Below, in pieces: positions 9,765 through 19,325 of a stretch of 64,000 bases of DNA; position 1 is the first letter of the stretch, and each line of letters begins with the position of its first letter. Source of the stretch: Elainella sp. Prado103 (GTDB taxonomy: Bacteria; Cyanobacteriota; Cyanobacteriia; Elainellales; Elainellaceae); contig JALOOM010000006.1 in NCBI GenBank assembly GCA_025454395.1, positions 1 to 64,000 on the forward strand, given 5' to 3'. A model generated the notes under the pieces. It did no database searches. It saw only the letters and a list, made by a program, of their open reading frames with translations, and was not told the DNA's origin. The position numbers were made by a program, and so were the translations under genes.

Positions 9765-12143
9765 GTGAAACGGCATCTTGGATTTAGTAGCTTCATTAGC
9801 AGTGCGGCGATCGTCGTACTCTCTGCCCAAGCTGCTCAGGCAGCGGCAACCCAAATTACGAATGTAGAAGTAACTCCAGCGGCGAATGGGCTGGAGGTCG
9901 TTTTAGAAACCCGTGACGGTGAGCGTCCGCAGGTTTTTACAGTCAACCGGGGCAATGCTCTGATTGCTGACCTTGTCAATACTGAGCTTCAGCTTCCTCA
10001 GGGGAGTGGGTTTGAGCAAGCTAACCCGGCTCCTGGGATTCGATCGATTAAAGTGGCTCAGTTGGATGAAAATAGCGTGCGAGTGACGATCGATGGGGGA
10101 AATGCTTCTCCGGTTGGGCAGGTCAGTCAAGGCGATGCGGGGATTGTTCTGAATGTGAGTCAGGCTACTCCAAATCGATCGAATGCCTCGGCCGATCGTC
10201 AACCTGGCCAGGTAGCACAGCGACGGTCTGAAGATGTCATGGTGCCGAATCCCCAAATTACGATCGATGGTGTGCCTGCCATTCAAGGTGGCTCGGATTT
10301 TGCTCCTCCGTTATTGCCACGGGCGATCGCTCCCCCGTTGGGTGATATTTCGGTTTCCAACGTCGATACTTCTCCATCAGAGATCAACCTGGGTAGCAAT
10401 GAAATTGTGCCTCGTTTGGTCTTGCGTGATGCACCGGCCCGGGACGTTCTATCTTTGTTGGCAAGGGCGGCGGGTATGAACGTCGCCTACATTGATGGTG
10501 CAACTGGCATGGCAGTTCAGCCGGTCGAAGGGGCTCCTCAGGAGGTGCGAGTTTCCCTAGATATTGAAAATGAACCCGTGCAGAATGTGTTTAACTATGT
10601 GCTCCGGGTGGCAGGTTTAGAGGCGAATCGCGCCGGACGCACGATCTTTGTGGCTCCGCGAGGCGAACTCCCCGATACAGCGCGCAATTTAATCACCCGA
10701 ACCCTGCGGATGAACCAGGCAGAAGCAACCACGGCTGCCACCTATCTAGCCACGTTTGGGGCAGAAGCGCGGCAGTTTTTTGAAGGGGGAACGCAAATTA
10801 TTACCACCCGCGATCCTGAAACAGGGATTGTGCGAACCGTAGAAGAGCCTCGCCCGCCTCGAATTGAAACCGTGAGCTTAAATCAACTGGATGGAGCTAA
10901 TCCAGAAGGAGCCATGGTGTTACGGGGGTTGGCTGTCACGGCTGATCCACGCCTCAATTCAGTCACCCTTTCCGGTGAGCCACGGCAGATTCAGATGGCA
11001 GAGTCCTTGTTGGCTCAGTTGGATCTGCGCAGACGGCAGGTAGCGATCAACGTCAAAATTGTGGATGTGAATTTGCTAGCCACTGAAGACTTTAATACCA
11101 GCTTCTCTTGGGGCGATGGAGATTTCTTTGGGGTGGTCGATCAAGGGGCAGCGATCCTTAATTTGGGGCGGTATAATCCACCGAACCGAGAAACAACGGT
11201 CAACAGCATTAATAGTCCACCGATTATTCCTAACCCCTATGAGGATGCGGCTCCTTTCCTTGATCCCCAGGATCGGTTGATTATTCCGGGGCAAGGGGGT
11301 GGGGTGGTTGATAATGGCGTATTTACTCCTACGCCTGCGGTGGGTCTTAATCCTTCGCGACCGTTAGGCAACAATGGCAATCCGCTGAATCCAGGGATTA
11401 CAGAGTTTACGCCTGGTACGGCCACGGTGATTACCCGGGATGCTGAAGGTAATATTACCTTTTCGGAAGGATCGCCTGCTGAAATTACCAGTGGTCTACC
11501 GAGCTTGTTCCAGTATCCCCAGCGATTCCTGGCTCGTCTGCAAGCCCAGATCGTCAGCGGTAATGCCAAGGTGTTAACCGATCCCACCTTAGTGGTACAG
11601 GAAGGTGAGACGGCAAATGTCAACCTGGGGCAAGAAATTGTTTCCCAAGTCGATGTTGAATTTACAGATACGGTTTCTGGCACGCGGGAAACCCAAACCA
11701 TTCAGAAAGTGGTGGCCGGTCTGCAAATGGCGGTTGAGGTGGAACGGATTGATGATAATGGTTTCATCACAGTGAGTGTGCAGCCGACGGTAACGGCTCC
11801 GATCGAAACTCGCAATGTGGGGGATGGCCAGGTGACCTTATTGTCGGTGCGGCAAGTCCAGTCGGGGCGGATCCGGCTGCGTGATAGTCAGACTTTGATT
11901 CTGTCTGGAATTATTCAAGAAACCGATCGAACCACGGTTTCCAAGGTGCCGATCCTGGGAGATATCCCCATTCTGGGTGCCCTGTTTAGAAGCACGAGCC
12001 GCAATAACACCCGGCAAGAAGTGGTCGCTTTGGTGACTCCGAATGTGCTAGATGACTCTGATTTCTCAAACTTTGGCTATCGCTATACGCCAACCCGTGA
12101 AGTGCAGGAAATCTTGCAACGGCGAGGAGTGCAAGCACCTTAG
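9765..12143 (+). CDS. pilQ: Type IV pilus secretin PilQ (AMIN plus secretin domains)
   Basis: Signal peptide, N-terminal AMIN-like region, C-terminal LRDSQTLILSGIIQETDRTTVSKVPILGDIPILGALFRS. Confidence 0.95.
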   Translation: MKRHLGFSSFISSAAIVVLSAQAAQAAATQITNVEVTPAANGLEVVLETRDGERPQVFTVNRGNALIADLVNTELQLPQGSGFEQANPAPGIRSIKVAQLDENSVRVTIDGGNASPVGQVSQGDAGIVLNVSQATPNRSNASADRQPGQVAQRRSEDVMVPNPQITIDGVPAIQGGSDFAPPLLPRAIAPPLGDISVSNVDTSPSEINLGSNEIVPRLVLRDAPARDVLSLLARAAGMNVAYIDGATGMAVQPVEGAPQEVRVSLDIENEPVQNVFNYVLRVAGLEANRAGRTIFVAPRGELPDTARNLITRTLRMNQAEATTAATYLATFGAEARQFFEGGTQIITTRDPETGIVRTVEEPRPPRIETVSLNQLDGANPEGAMVLRGLAVTADPRLNSVTLSGEPRQIQMAESLLAQLDLRRRQVAINVKIVDVNLLATEDFNTSFSWGDGDFFGVVDQGAAILNLGRYNPPNRETTVNSINSPPIIPNPYEDAAPFLDPQDRLIIPGQGGGVVDNGVFTPTPAVGLNPSRPLGNNGNPLNPGITEFTPGTATVITRDAEGNITFSEGSPAEITSGLPSLFQYPQRFLARLQAQIVSGNAKVLTDPTLVVQEGETANVNLGQEIVSQVDVEFTDTVSGTRETQTIQKVVAGLQMAVEVERIDDNGFITVSVQPTVTAPIETRNVGDGQVTLLSVRQVQSGRIRLRDSQTLILSGIIQETDRTTVSKVPILGDIPILGALFRSTSRNNTRQEVVALVTPNVLDDSDFSNFGYRYTPTREVQEILQRRGVQAP

Positions 12144-12169
12144 GGTGAGCGAGAAGCTGAGCGATCGAT

Positions 12170-12212
12170 CGTCAGATAATTAATCGTCAGATAATTAATC
12201 GTCAGATAATTA
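12170..12212. repeat. Tandem repeat, 15-bp unit cgtcagataattaat x3
   Basis: Direct reading, shortly after pilQ stop. Confidence 0.9.
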
Positions 12213-12386
12213 GCCGATCGATCGAGTGGTCAAAATTAGAGCCAGTTTGCAGGTCAACCTCATACTGCTCTAGACAAGTTGGGATGGTGCGTGTAGGGAT
12301 TGGGTTGTGGGGATGCTTGGTTGCAAGCCACCGATCAGTCCCTACTTTTATTATGTTTAGGTGAGGGTAAGTTTAAGCCCCTAGTT

Positions 12387-12428
12387 GATTCCAGTGGTTA
12401 GATTCCAGTGGTTAGATTCCAGTGGTTG
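12387..12428. repeat. Tandem repeat, 14-bp unit gattccagtggtta x3
   Basis: Direct reading. Confidence 0.9.
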
Positions 12429-12477
12429 TTTCCAGCCTTGATAAGGACTAAACGATCGCGATTACCGCTGATGTTTC

Positions 12478-12532
12478 TGGACTGATTTTGGACTGATTTT
12501 GGACTAATTTTGGACTAATTTTGGACTATTGC
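12478..12532. repeat. Tandem repeat, 11-bp unit tggact(g/a)attt x5, overlapping stop codon of the minus-strand gene
   Basis: Direct reading; stop CTA (TAG on minus) at 12526-12528 lies in the last unit. Confidence 0.9.
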
Positions 12533-14223
12533 TGGACACGCCAGAGCTTCGCATCTTCCAGTATTGGCACAAGTTGCCACCCTTGCTGATCGATCGCTAC
12601 TTCCATGGCTTTGGATGGGCGAAATACCATCAGGGCAGGTTCGGTGGCGATCGATTCCCACTGGGGTGGATGGCTCACCAGAAATAAGCGTAAGCTGGGA
12701 TCGAGCCCGTAGCTGAGGGAAATCAGATCGCCTGTGTTGGTGTAGTCATCTCCCACATCACTGATCAGAATTGGGCGGGTGGCCGCTTCTGCATTTATAG
12801 CTTGAATCACTTCGCCATTGAGATAGCTCAAGTCTTTTGACCACCAAGTTTCAGCTCGAGCACTGACGATGGCTGAAAGAATGCTGCCCGCTAAACAAAA
12901 TGCCAAGACTCCCTGCCATAGTCGTTTACCAGTTGCTAGCTTATTCGACAAAAAGTAAGCGACTGCTAACTGAATTGCCGGATAACAAGAAATCAGATAG
13001 CGACTGACCGCCGATCGTTTACCCCCCACGATCAAATCAGGGATGGCCAGTAACAGAAAGGGCACCCCAGCAGAAGTGAAAACAAACAGACTGGCACTGC
13101 GGGATGCTCGACGATAAACCTGATAGAAGGCAGCAATGACTAAAATAAAAAACGGTAGTCTGAACAAATAAGTGATGGGATTGTTAAAGCCAAAATCGAG
13201 ATCGAAGAAGAGCGCAGTAAAACTCAGGAGCCAAAGCTTGGACAGATACCATATCCCCACATTTTCTCTTGTCCAATCGGTGGTGGCGGTTGCCCGGCCC
13301 ATCCGATCGAGCAACACGATGATCCAGGGGCTGTAAAGTAACAAAGCCAAGCCATTAGCCAGTCCGAATAGCCAGATGCGTCGATCTCGCAGCCAAGCTA
13401 GTAGCCGATCGCGCCCAACAGGCGGGTAATTGCGAATCGTCTCCACTCCAGTCAAGGCCACCGCATAGACCCCATGCCCCACAGAGGTGAGGGCAAAAAA
13501 TGGGTGCGTGTATAGCCCGATCGCCACACTCAGCCCATAGCCTAGCCAAATTCCCCCTTCCTGCCCGTTGAAAGCCTTCGGTGTCCTCTGCATCCCTTTG
13601 ACCAATAGCCAGCTACTAGCCAGGATCGTCACCGTCAGTAGACTATATTGCCGCGCCGTTTGTGCAAACAGGAGGTCGAACGGAGAAAGAGCCAATAAGG
13701 TGGTCGCCAGGAGGGCTGCGAGAGTGGAGTGAAACAGCTCCAGGGCTAGCCCATACATCAGGGGCAAACTGAACAGACTGATCAATACCGGCAACAAGCG
13801 AGCCGCAGCGATCGAACCACCCCACTGCTGCATCCACCACCGGGCCATGCCAAAGTAGAGGGGTGGATGTTGTGGATCCTCCTGTTTCAACGAGTGCAGC
13901 GTATCAGCCATTGTGCTATCAGGCTTAATTTGCTGAAACTTTTGCAGTTCAGACGCGGCTATCAGGCGATTTTGAAACAGTTCGTCGTCAATCTCATGGC
14001 GGAGGTAGCCCGCAGCCCGCATGGAAGTATAAACCTCGTCATGCCAGTAAATTTTATGATCGAGCTGAATGAACCGAAAGCCTATGCCAAGAATGAGCAG
14101 GAAGCCCAATAGCCCAGACAAGACGATCGATCGAGTCAGATGTGGAGCTTGCCTTGGGTCAGAGGTCGTTGCCATTGGGTCGGTTCTCCCCTGCAGAAAC
14201 ATTGATGAGATTCTAGGGCTCAA
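12526..14223 (-). CDS. Glycosyltransferase family 39-like integral membrane protein
   Basis: Multi-TM; FIQLDHKIYWHDEVYT and HPPLYFGMARWWM motifs. Confidence 0.75.
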   Translation of the reverse strand: MSPRISSMFLQGRTDPMATTSDPRQAPHLTRSIVLSGLLGFLLILGIGFRFIQLDHKIYWHDEVYTSMRAAGYLRHEIDDELFQNRLIAASELQKFQQIKPDSTMADTLHSLKQEDPQHPPLYFGMARWWMQQWGGSIAAARLLPVLISLFSLPLMYGLALELFHSTLAALLATTLLALSPFDLLFAQTARQYSLLTVTILASSWLLVKGMQRTPKAFNGQEGGIWLGYGLSVAIGLYTHPFFALTSVGHGVYAVALTGVETIRNYPPVGRDRLLAWLRDRRIWLFGLANGLALLLYSPWIIVLLDRMGRATATTDWTRENVGIWYLSKLWLLSFTALFFDLDFGFNNPITYLFRLPFFILVIAAFYQVYRRASRSASLFVFTSAGVPFLLLAIPDLIVGGKRSAVSRYLISCYPAIQLAVAYFLSNKLATGKRLWQGVLAFCLAGSILSAIVSARAETWWSKDLSYLNGEVIQAINAEAATRPILISDVGDDYTNTGDLISLSYGLDPSLRLFLVSHPPQWESIATEPALMVFRPSKAMEVAIDQQGWQLVPILEDAKLWRVQQ

Positions 14224-14337
14224 ACTTCTAACTGGATGCTGAGCCTGAAGCTAGATTGAGATATCAGAATAGATGCATAGGAATTCATATTAAGGGACAA
14301 CTGCCGAAAAGTTAAGAAAAGATTAGGAAGGGATGGA

Positions 14338-14670
14338 ATGCGAGCCAGAATTGAAAATGATGTGGTTTTTTTGCACAAAGACGATCTGCCTCAATACAAA
14401 AAACAGGGATCGATCGTCCGCAATAGTTACTTTTGGGCGTTGAAAGCAATCTCAGGAAATGCTCCATTCGGTGGTGATTGGGAATATGAATCGGAGGTCT
14501 GGCTGGCGCTACGGCGCGTTTTGCTAGCGTTTACTGAATCTGGTTACTTAGGACTGTCGGAAACCACCTTAGAGTTCCCGATCGATCAAGGAGAGATTCC
14601 GGCTGAATTCCGAGGCATTTTCACCTGGCAGACAGAACCCGATCCGGAGGATGGGCCAATTGAGGCATAA
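14338..14670 (+). CDS. Conserved hypothetical protein
   Basis: 110-aa ORF with globular composition; family not recognised. Confidence 0.6.
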   Translation: MRARIENDVVFLHKDDLPQYKKQGSIVRNSYFWALKAISGNAPFGGDWEYESEVWLALRRVLLAFTESGYLGLSETTLEFPIDQGEIPAEFRGIFTWQTEPDPEDGPIEA

Positions 14671-14683
14671 AAACTCAATTTCC

Positions 14684-15937
14684 TCAGAATTTCCTGGCAG
14701 GAATTTGGAGTTGACGATCGAGCCGTTGCAGCATCAACACTACAATCCCTAAACTCCCGATCGCCCCTAACCAGAAACCATTTGCGATCGCTTGACTTTC
14801 CCCCATGGCCCAACCGCCGATCGTCGGCCCAATAAAATAGCCCGTAGCCCAACAGAGGGAATTGACGGATAGATAGACCCCCCGTTGCGAATCCGGGGCC
14901 AAAGAGATAATCAAAGCCGAAGCAGAAGGGTTATAAGCCACCGTCGCGATTGCCATCACTGCTAGGGCACACCCAATCCACATTGGACTACCATTACTCT
15001 GCCCAGCACACCAAATTAATCCAAACCCGATCGCCCAACCTCCAACCGGCACTAGCAGGGCGTAAGCATAATCCAACGGCCGTAACACGCGCACGATCGG
15101 CAGTTGGAGTAACACGCATAATCCGATATACCAGGTAAACAAGATGCTGATCATGCCTGGATGGTAAGTGGTGGCAGGAGTCGCAGAAACAAAGCGGGTT
15201 AAATAAAGCGGTAATGCGCTGTTGAGGAGAGCAAGGTAGGTGGTAAAGAGAATATTGGCTACTGCAAAGATCTGAAGTGATCGATCGCGCAAGACAAACC
15301 GCCAGCTATACAGTAGATTGGGTGATGTGTGCTCGTGGTTTAATGTCTCAGGGATGGATCGGTAAATCACTCCGAGAAAAATTAGAAATGAAATACTGTC
15401 AATGATGAACATGACTCGATAGGAACCCGTTGTGGCAATCAGCAAACCTCCTAAGACGACTCCTAATCCTAATCCCAGACTATCCGCTAGCCGATTGAGG
15501 GCAAATGCTTCGTTGCGATTTCCAGGATTGGTGAGATCGGCAACAACTGCTTCGGTGGCTGGCCAATACAGTCCAATGCCTAACCCCATCAGCAAATTGC
15601 CGAGTAAAAAAGTAGGGAAGTTATGACTGAACACCAACACCAAATCTGCGAGGGAGGAAATGGCTGCCGAAATCAGCAGAATCTTGCGTCGTCCCCAACG
15701 GGGAGAATCGGCCAAAGACCCCCCGAGAACACGCCCCACCACTCCCGTAATTGACTCGCTGCCCAAGCCCAAGCCAACGGCTGAGGGAGATAATCCTACC
15801 TCATTGACGAAGAAGACAGCCGCATAAAACAGGACAAAACCTGTGCCAAATTGCAGCAAGAGCCGCCCGATCATCAAAATCCAGAGCCGTCGATCGATGT
15901 TAGGGAACCAGGCAGATAGGCGATGCAGTCGAATCAT
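14684..15937 (-). CDS. MFS transporter
   Basis: 12-TM-like; GSLADSPRWGRRKILLIS motif. Confidence 0.85.
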   Translation of the reverse strand: MIRLHRLSAWFPNIDRRLWILMIGRLLLQFGTGFVLFYAAVFFVNEVGLSPSAVGLGLGSESITGVVGRVLGGSLADSPRWGRRKILLISAAISSLADLVLVFSHNFPTFLLGNLLMGLGIGLYWPATEAVVADLTNPGNRNEAFALNRLADSLGLGLGVVLGGLLIATTGSYRVMFIIDSISFLIFLGVIYRSIPETLNHEHTSPNLLYSWRFVLRDRSLQIFAVANILFTTYLALLNSALPLYLTRFVSATPATTYHPGMISILFTWYIGLCVLLQLPIVRVLRPLDYAYALLVPVGGWAIGFGLIWCAGQSNGSPMWIGCALAVMAIATVAYNPSASALIISLAPDSQRGVYLSVNSLCWATGYFIGPTIGGWAMGESQAIANGFWLGAIGSLGIVVLMLQRLDRQLQIPARKF

Positions 15938-16182
15938 GCAGAATGGGATACCTTGGGATATCGAATCAAAACCTCCTGATCAGTTTACCGATTGGCTGGC
16001 AAATTGACTGAGCAGATGCTCTCTGCCGCCAGGTAGATTTAGGGTCGCTTGCTGCCTGAAGCCAAATTAGCCCAGGTAAAATGAAGGGATTCCAGGCTGG
16101 ATTTCTATTGCAGCAGGGTTCATTCAGGTTGGATGAACCTCACCTCAGCCAGGGTTTTCTTTGTTTTTAGGAGGTGTTCACA

Positions 16183-16557
16183 ATGAAGTGTAATGAGTTT
16201 AGAGGGGCATTGCTGTTTACGCCGCTATTTACGCCGCTATTTGCGTCGCTAGTCAGCGTATTGCTGGGAGTTGCTCCGGTTTATGCAGATTCCGTGTTTG
16301 ATCAGATTGGCGATTCAGTGGATGAAGCCGTAAACGATGCTGGAGAAGCGATCGATAATGCGGTAGAAGATACAGGAGGAGCAATCGATGATGCTGCCAA
16401 TGCTACCGATGAAGCAGTGGATGACTCGATCGATGCGACTGGTGAAGCTATTGATGACTCCAGCGAGGCTGTGGATAATTCCGTAGATAATGCTTTAGAT
16501 GAAACAGGCAATGCTGTCGATAATTCTGCTGAAGCGGTGGATGATGCAGTTCAGTGA
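16183..16557 (+). CDS. Secreted, highly acidic D/A/E/N repeat protein
   Basis: Strong Shine-Dalgarno (aggagg, 8 nt upstream), signal peptide ending at YAD, then DEAVNDAGEAIDNAVEDTGGAIDDAANATDEAVDD repeats. Confidence 0.7.
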   Translation: MKCNEFRGALLFTPLFTPLFASLVSVLLGVAPVYADSVFDQIGDSVDEAVNDAGEAIDNAVEDTGGAIDDAANATDEAVDDSIDATGEAIDDSSEAVDNSVDNALDETGNAVDNSAEAVDDAVQ

Positions 16558-16635
16558 AAATTTGGTGCCTTATTCAGCAACTGTTTATCTTCGAGAGTTC
16601 AACCCAATGGGGCAGCATAACCTCCAGAAGTCTAA

Positions 16636-16683
16636 CTGTTCCAATGACTGTTCCAATGACTGTTCCAATGACTGTTCTAATTG
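16636..16683. repeat. Tandem repeat, 12-bp unit ctgttccaatga x4, overlapping stop of the RTX ORF
   Basis: Direct reading; TAG (minus) at 16677-16679 in the terminal unit. Confidence 0.9.
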
Positions 16684-17543
16684 AATAGGGAGGGGAGATT
16701 GGCTTGAACATTCAGTAAAGATACAAAAGGTTGATTGTTCCATAGCAGGATCGTATTGTTGCCAGAAACCTCCAGCTCAATCTGCTCAGGTTGGATGCCT
16801 GCTGCCAGTTTTAGCCGATCGCGACCCAGTTCAAAATCCGTGATGGTTGCAAATCCTTGCGGAGTAACGATAAATTTGTCTCGCCCAGTGCCGCCAATTA
16901 GGATATTGCTGCCCTCTCCACCATCCAGTAAATCATCCCCGACTCCGCCGTCCAGAACATCATCCCCTGCCCCGCCAATCAAAGTGTCTGCGCCACCCAA
17001 GCCGAAGAGGCGATCGTTGCCCCGCATCCCATGCAAACTGTCTTCAGAACCATCAAAGCCGAAGGTTGTGTTATCGAGCTCATTGAGGAATGTAACGGCA
17101 TCCGGACGGAACACCCAGCTAACTTGTTCACCTGCATTCACCACATCAAATTCATCTTGAATGGTGTTTTGTCCGTCAAATAAAATATTTCCAGCCGTGA
17201 CTGAAGCCCAGGTTTGGGTCGATAAATTATCTAGATTTTCGAGACGAAATTCCTTCAAGATCACAGTGGGAGCGTTGGCGGTTGCAAATTCGATCACCAA
17301 ATCATTGCCGTTTTCGCGCAAACGCATGTTTTGGGCAACTAATCCACTGCCATTGAACTTTAATATATCAAGATTTTCGAGTAATGCTTGTTCAGGATTG
17401 ATTCCTGTCCCGATCCCTACAAAATTCTCGATTATGTAGGTTTTTCCATCTAAATTGATGTTAAACGGTTTATTGCTGTTTGGATTAGGCAACACGATCG
17501 GCTGATCCACGGGTTGAGGGGGTTGATCAGGATCTTCTGGCAA
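16677..17543 (-). CDS. C-terminal half of a split gene: RTX (hemolysin-type calcium-binding) domain
   Basis: GGADTLIGGAGDDVLDGGVGDDLLDGGEGSNILIGGTGRDKF; no strong independent start. Confidence 0.75.
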   Translation of the reverse strand: MPEDPDQPPQPVDQPIVLPNPNSNKPFNINLDGKTYIIENFVGIGTGINPEQALLENLDILKFNGSGLVAQNMRLRENGNDLVIEFATANAPTVILKEFRLENLDNLSTQTWASVTAGNILFDGQNTIQDEFDVVNAGEQVSWVFRPDAVTFLNELDNTTFGFDGSEDSLHGMRGNDRLFGLGGADTLIGGAGDDVLDGGVGDDLLDGGEGSNILIGGTGRDKFIVTPQGFATITDFELGRDRLKLAAGIQPEQIELEVSGNNTILLWNNQPFVSLLNVQANLPSLFN

Positions 17544-19270
17544 TACTGGGTTTGGATTTGGATTGGGGTCTGGATTGGGTTGAGGGTCTGGATTGGGTTG
17601 AGGGGTTGGACAGGCTCGATCGGTTGTACCGGAACTGGCGCATCAGGTTGACCCGGTGCCTGAGACGGATCTAATCCAATCGGTTGCACGATAATGGCAA
17701 TGTTTTCCGGTAACTCTAGCTCCGGTGGATCGATGACAATCATGCCATCCTCTGGAACTAAATCGTGATCGGGACGAGATGGTTTAGGCGATTCGATCTC
17801 CTCCTCCTCTTCCTCCTCCAAGCGGCGTTTAATGGGTTGCCAGGGCTGCGGATCGAACGGTTGCGCAGGTACCCAATCTACTGGAAATGATGGACTTCCT
17901 GCGGCGGGGTTTGGCGCAGACGAGGCTTGATTGGGTTCAGGCTTAGGAGTCCAGCGCTCAGGAGGTAGAGGGGCAGAGAACCCAGAAACCGGCTCATCTT
18001 GAGCTGAGACTGCGATCGATCGGGCTGAGTCTTCAGAATTGGCTAAAAATAAAGCCTTGGGCTCACCTGTCTGTACACCAGCTTCGGAACTGATTGAATC
18101 GGACTGAATCAATGGTGATGAGTGGTTGCGATCGACCAATCCAGACTGATCAGCATGGATGATGGCAGTCGTTCTGCTGCGCTGATTCGACGGCTCCTTC
18201 GTTGGATGCCCCGCTGGTAAGCCTTGCCCTAATAGCCCCAGTAGCCCATAATCTACGCCTTCAGGGGTGGCATTAGAGAATGAAATACTGGCGTGCGCAA
18301 TATTTGATGCGGCTTGTGAGGGCTCAATCGACAGAAATGGTTGTGCCCAGTGTCTTACCTGGCTGAGGAATTCGGTTAAAGGAACCACAGAAGACAGATG
18401 GGCTGGGACTGATACGTCAATGCGCTGACGCAGCCAGTGAGACAATAGATTGGGGGTGAGCAGGAAAAATAACCATTGCACCAAATCGGCCTTAGAAACG
18501 GGAGCGGCAGAGAGTTGTCCGCGACCCCTCACCCTGAAGTAGAGGTCTGAGCTGCTATCTGGATCGAGCAGGATCCTATCCCGATCGAATCCCGTTTGGC
18601 TAGTGGGCTCAGTCTGGGTTTGAGCATTCACTTGATCCGGGGTTTGCGACTCTGGTGGCACAGCCGCATGAGCACTTGCAGCCTCTAGCCCCATGCTAGG
18701 GGGGATTAGGGGCAACCCAGTTTGACGATCTACCGATCCCCGATCCGCTTCAGCGGGTTCAGCCGGTTGGGAGGAGGGCGGGCTGGATGGCTCTGTAGCA
18801 TGAGCTGGGGAGCCATGAACGATCGCATGGAGTTTTTTCCCTTGCTCCCACAGATTCAAAAATTCCGAAACCCCGATCGCACCCTGAGGATGAATCAGGT
18901 TGACCTGCTGGTAGTTGTGAGGTGCGTAACAAACTAGCCGCAGCTCATGCTGACGCGCAAACTGAAGCTCGATCGCTCGCAGTTCTGAGGCGAGAAAATC
19001 GACTCGTCGCTGGGTGGGGTCATAGTCGATCGGAAATTTAAGAAGGGTCTTGAGCCGAGCCAGCCATGCCACGACAGCATGGGGCCCTTGACAAGCGTTG
19101 ATGCGCTCAAAAATATAATCTAATGTTTCCCCTGTCACATAGGCTTCCACCTCTTGGTGCTGCTGGATGTGCTCCAATAGCAAGTCAGTGTGAAGTCTGA
19201 TCAGTGAATCTTCGGAGCGATTTGCAACTTCTTGTAGTAGGTCGTGAACAATGAGGAAACGATTTTCCAT
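17450..19270 (-). CDS. N-terminal half of a split gene: PIN-like N-terminus plus long Pro/Gln-rich linker; last ~50 codons out of frame
   Basis: MENRFLIVHDLLQEVANRSEDSL...YVTGETLDYIFERI...LRAIELQFARQHELRLVCYAPHNY; terminal LNPIQTLNPIQTPIQIQTQ is the shifted reading of QPNPDPQPNPDPNPNPNP. Confidence 0.65.
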   Translation of the reverse strand: MENRFLIVHDLLQEVANRSEDSLIRLHTDLLLEHIQQHQEVEAYVTGETLDYIFERINACQGPHAVVAWLARLKTLLKFPIDYDPTQRRVDFLASELRAIELQFARQHELRLVCYAPHNYQQVNLIHPQGAIGVSEFLNLWEQGKKLHAIVHGSPAHATEPSSPPSSQPAEPAEADRGSVDRQTGLPLIPPSMGLEAASAHAAVPPESQTPDQVNAQTQTEPTSQTGFDRDRILLDPDSSSDLYFRVRGRGQLSAAPVSKADLVQWLFFLLTPNLLSHWLRQRIDVSVPAHLSSVVPLTEFLSQVRHWAQPFLSIEPSQAASNIAHASISFSNATPEGVDYGLLGLLGQGLPAGHPTKEPSNQRSRTTAIIHADQSGLVDRNHSSPLIQSDSISSEAGVQTGEPKALFLANSEDSARSIAVSAQDEPVSGFSAPLPPERWTPKPEPNQASSAPNPAAGSPSFPVDWVPAQPFDPQPWQPIKRRLEEEEEEEIESPKPSRPDHDLVPEDGMIVIDPPELELPENIAIIVQPIGLDPSQAPGQPDAPVPVQPIEPVQPLNPIQTLNPIQTPIQIQTQYCQKILINPLNPWISRSCCLIQTAINRLTSI

Positions 19271-19325
19271 TGGGGTCAGATCACCGCTGATTGGGAAAAC
19301 ACAAAATCAGGGTACTGATAATTAC

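Noticed and set aside
16302-16511. 69-aa minus-strand ORF (MPVSSKALSTELSTASLE...)
   Set aside because: Antisense shadow of the acidic repeat protein at 16183.
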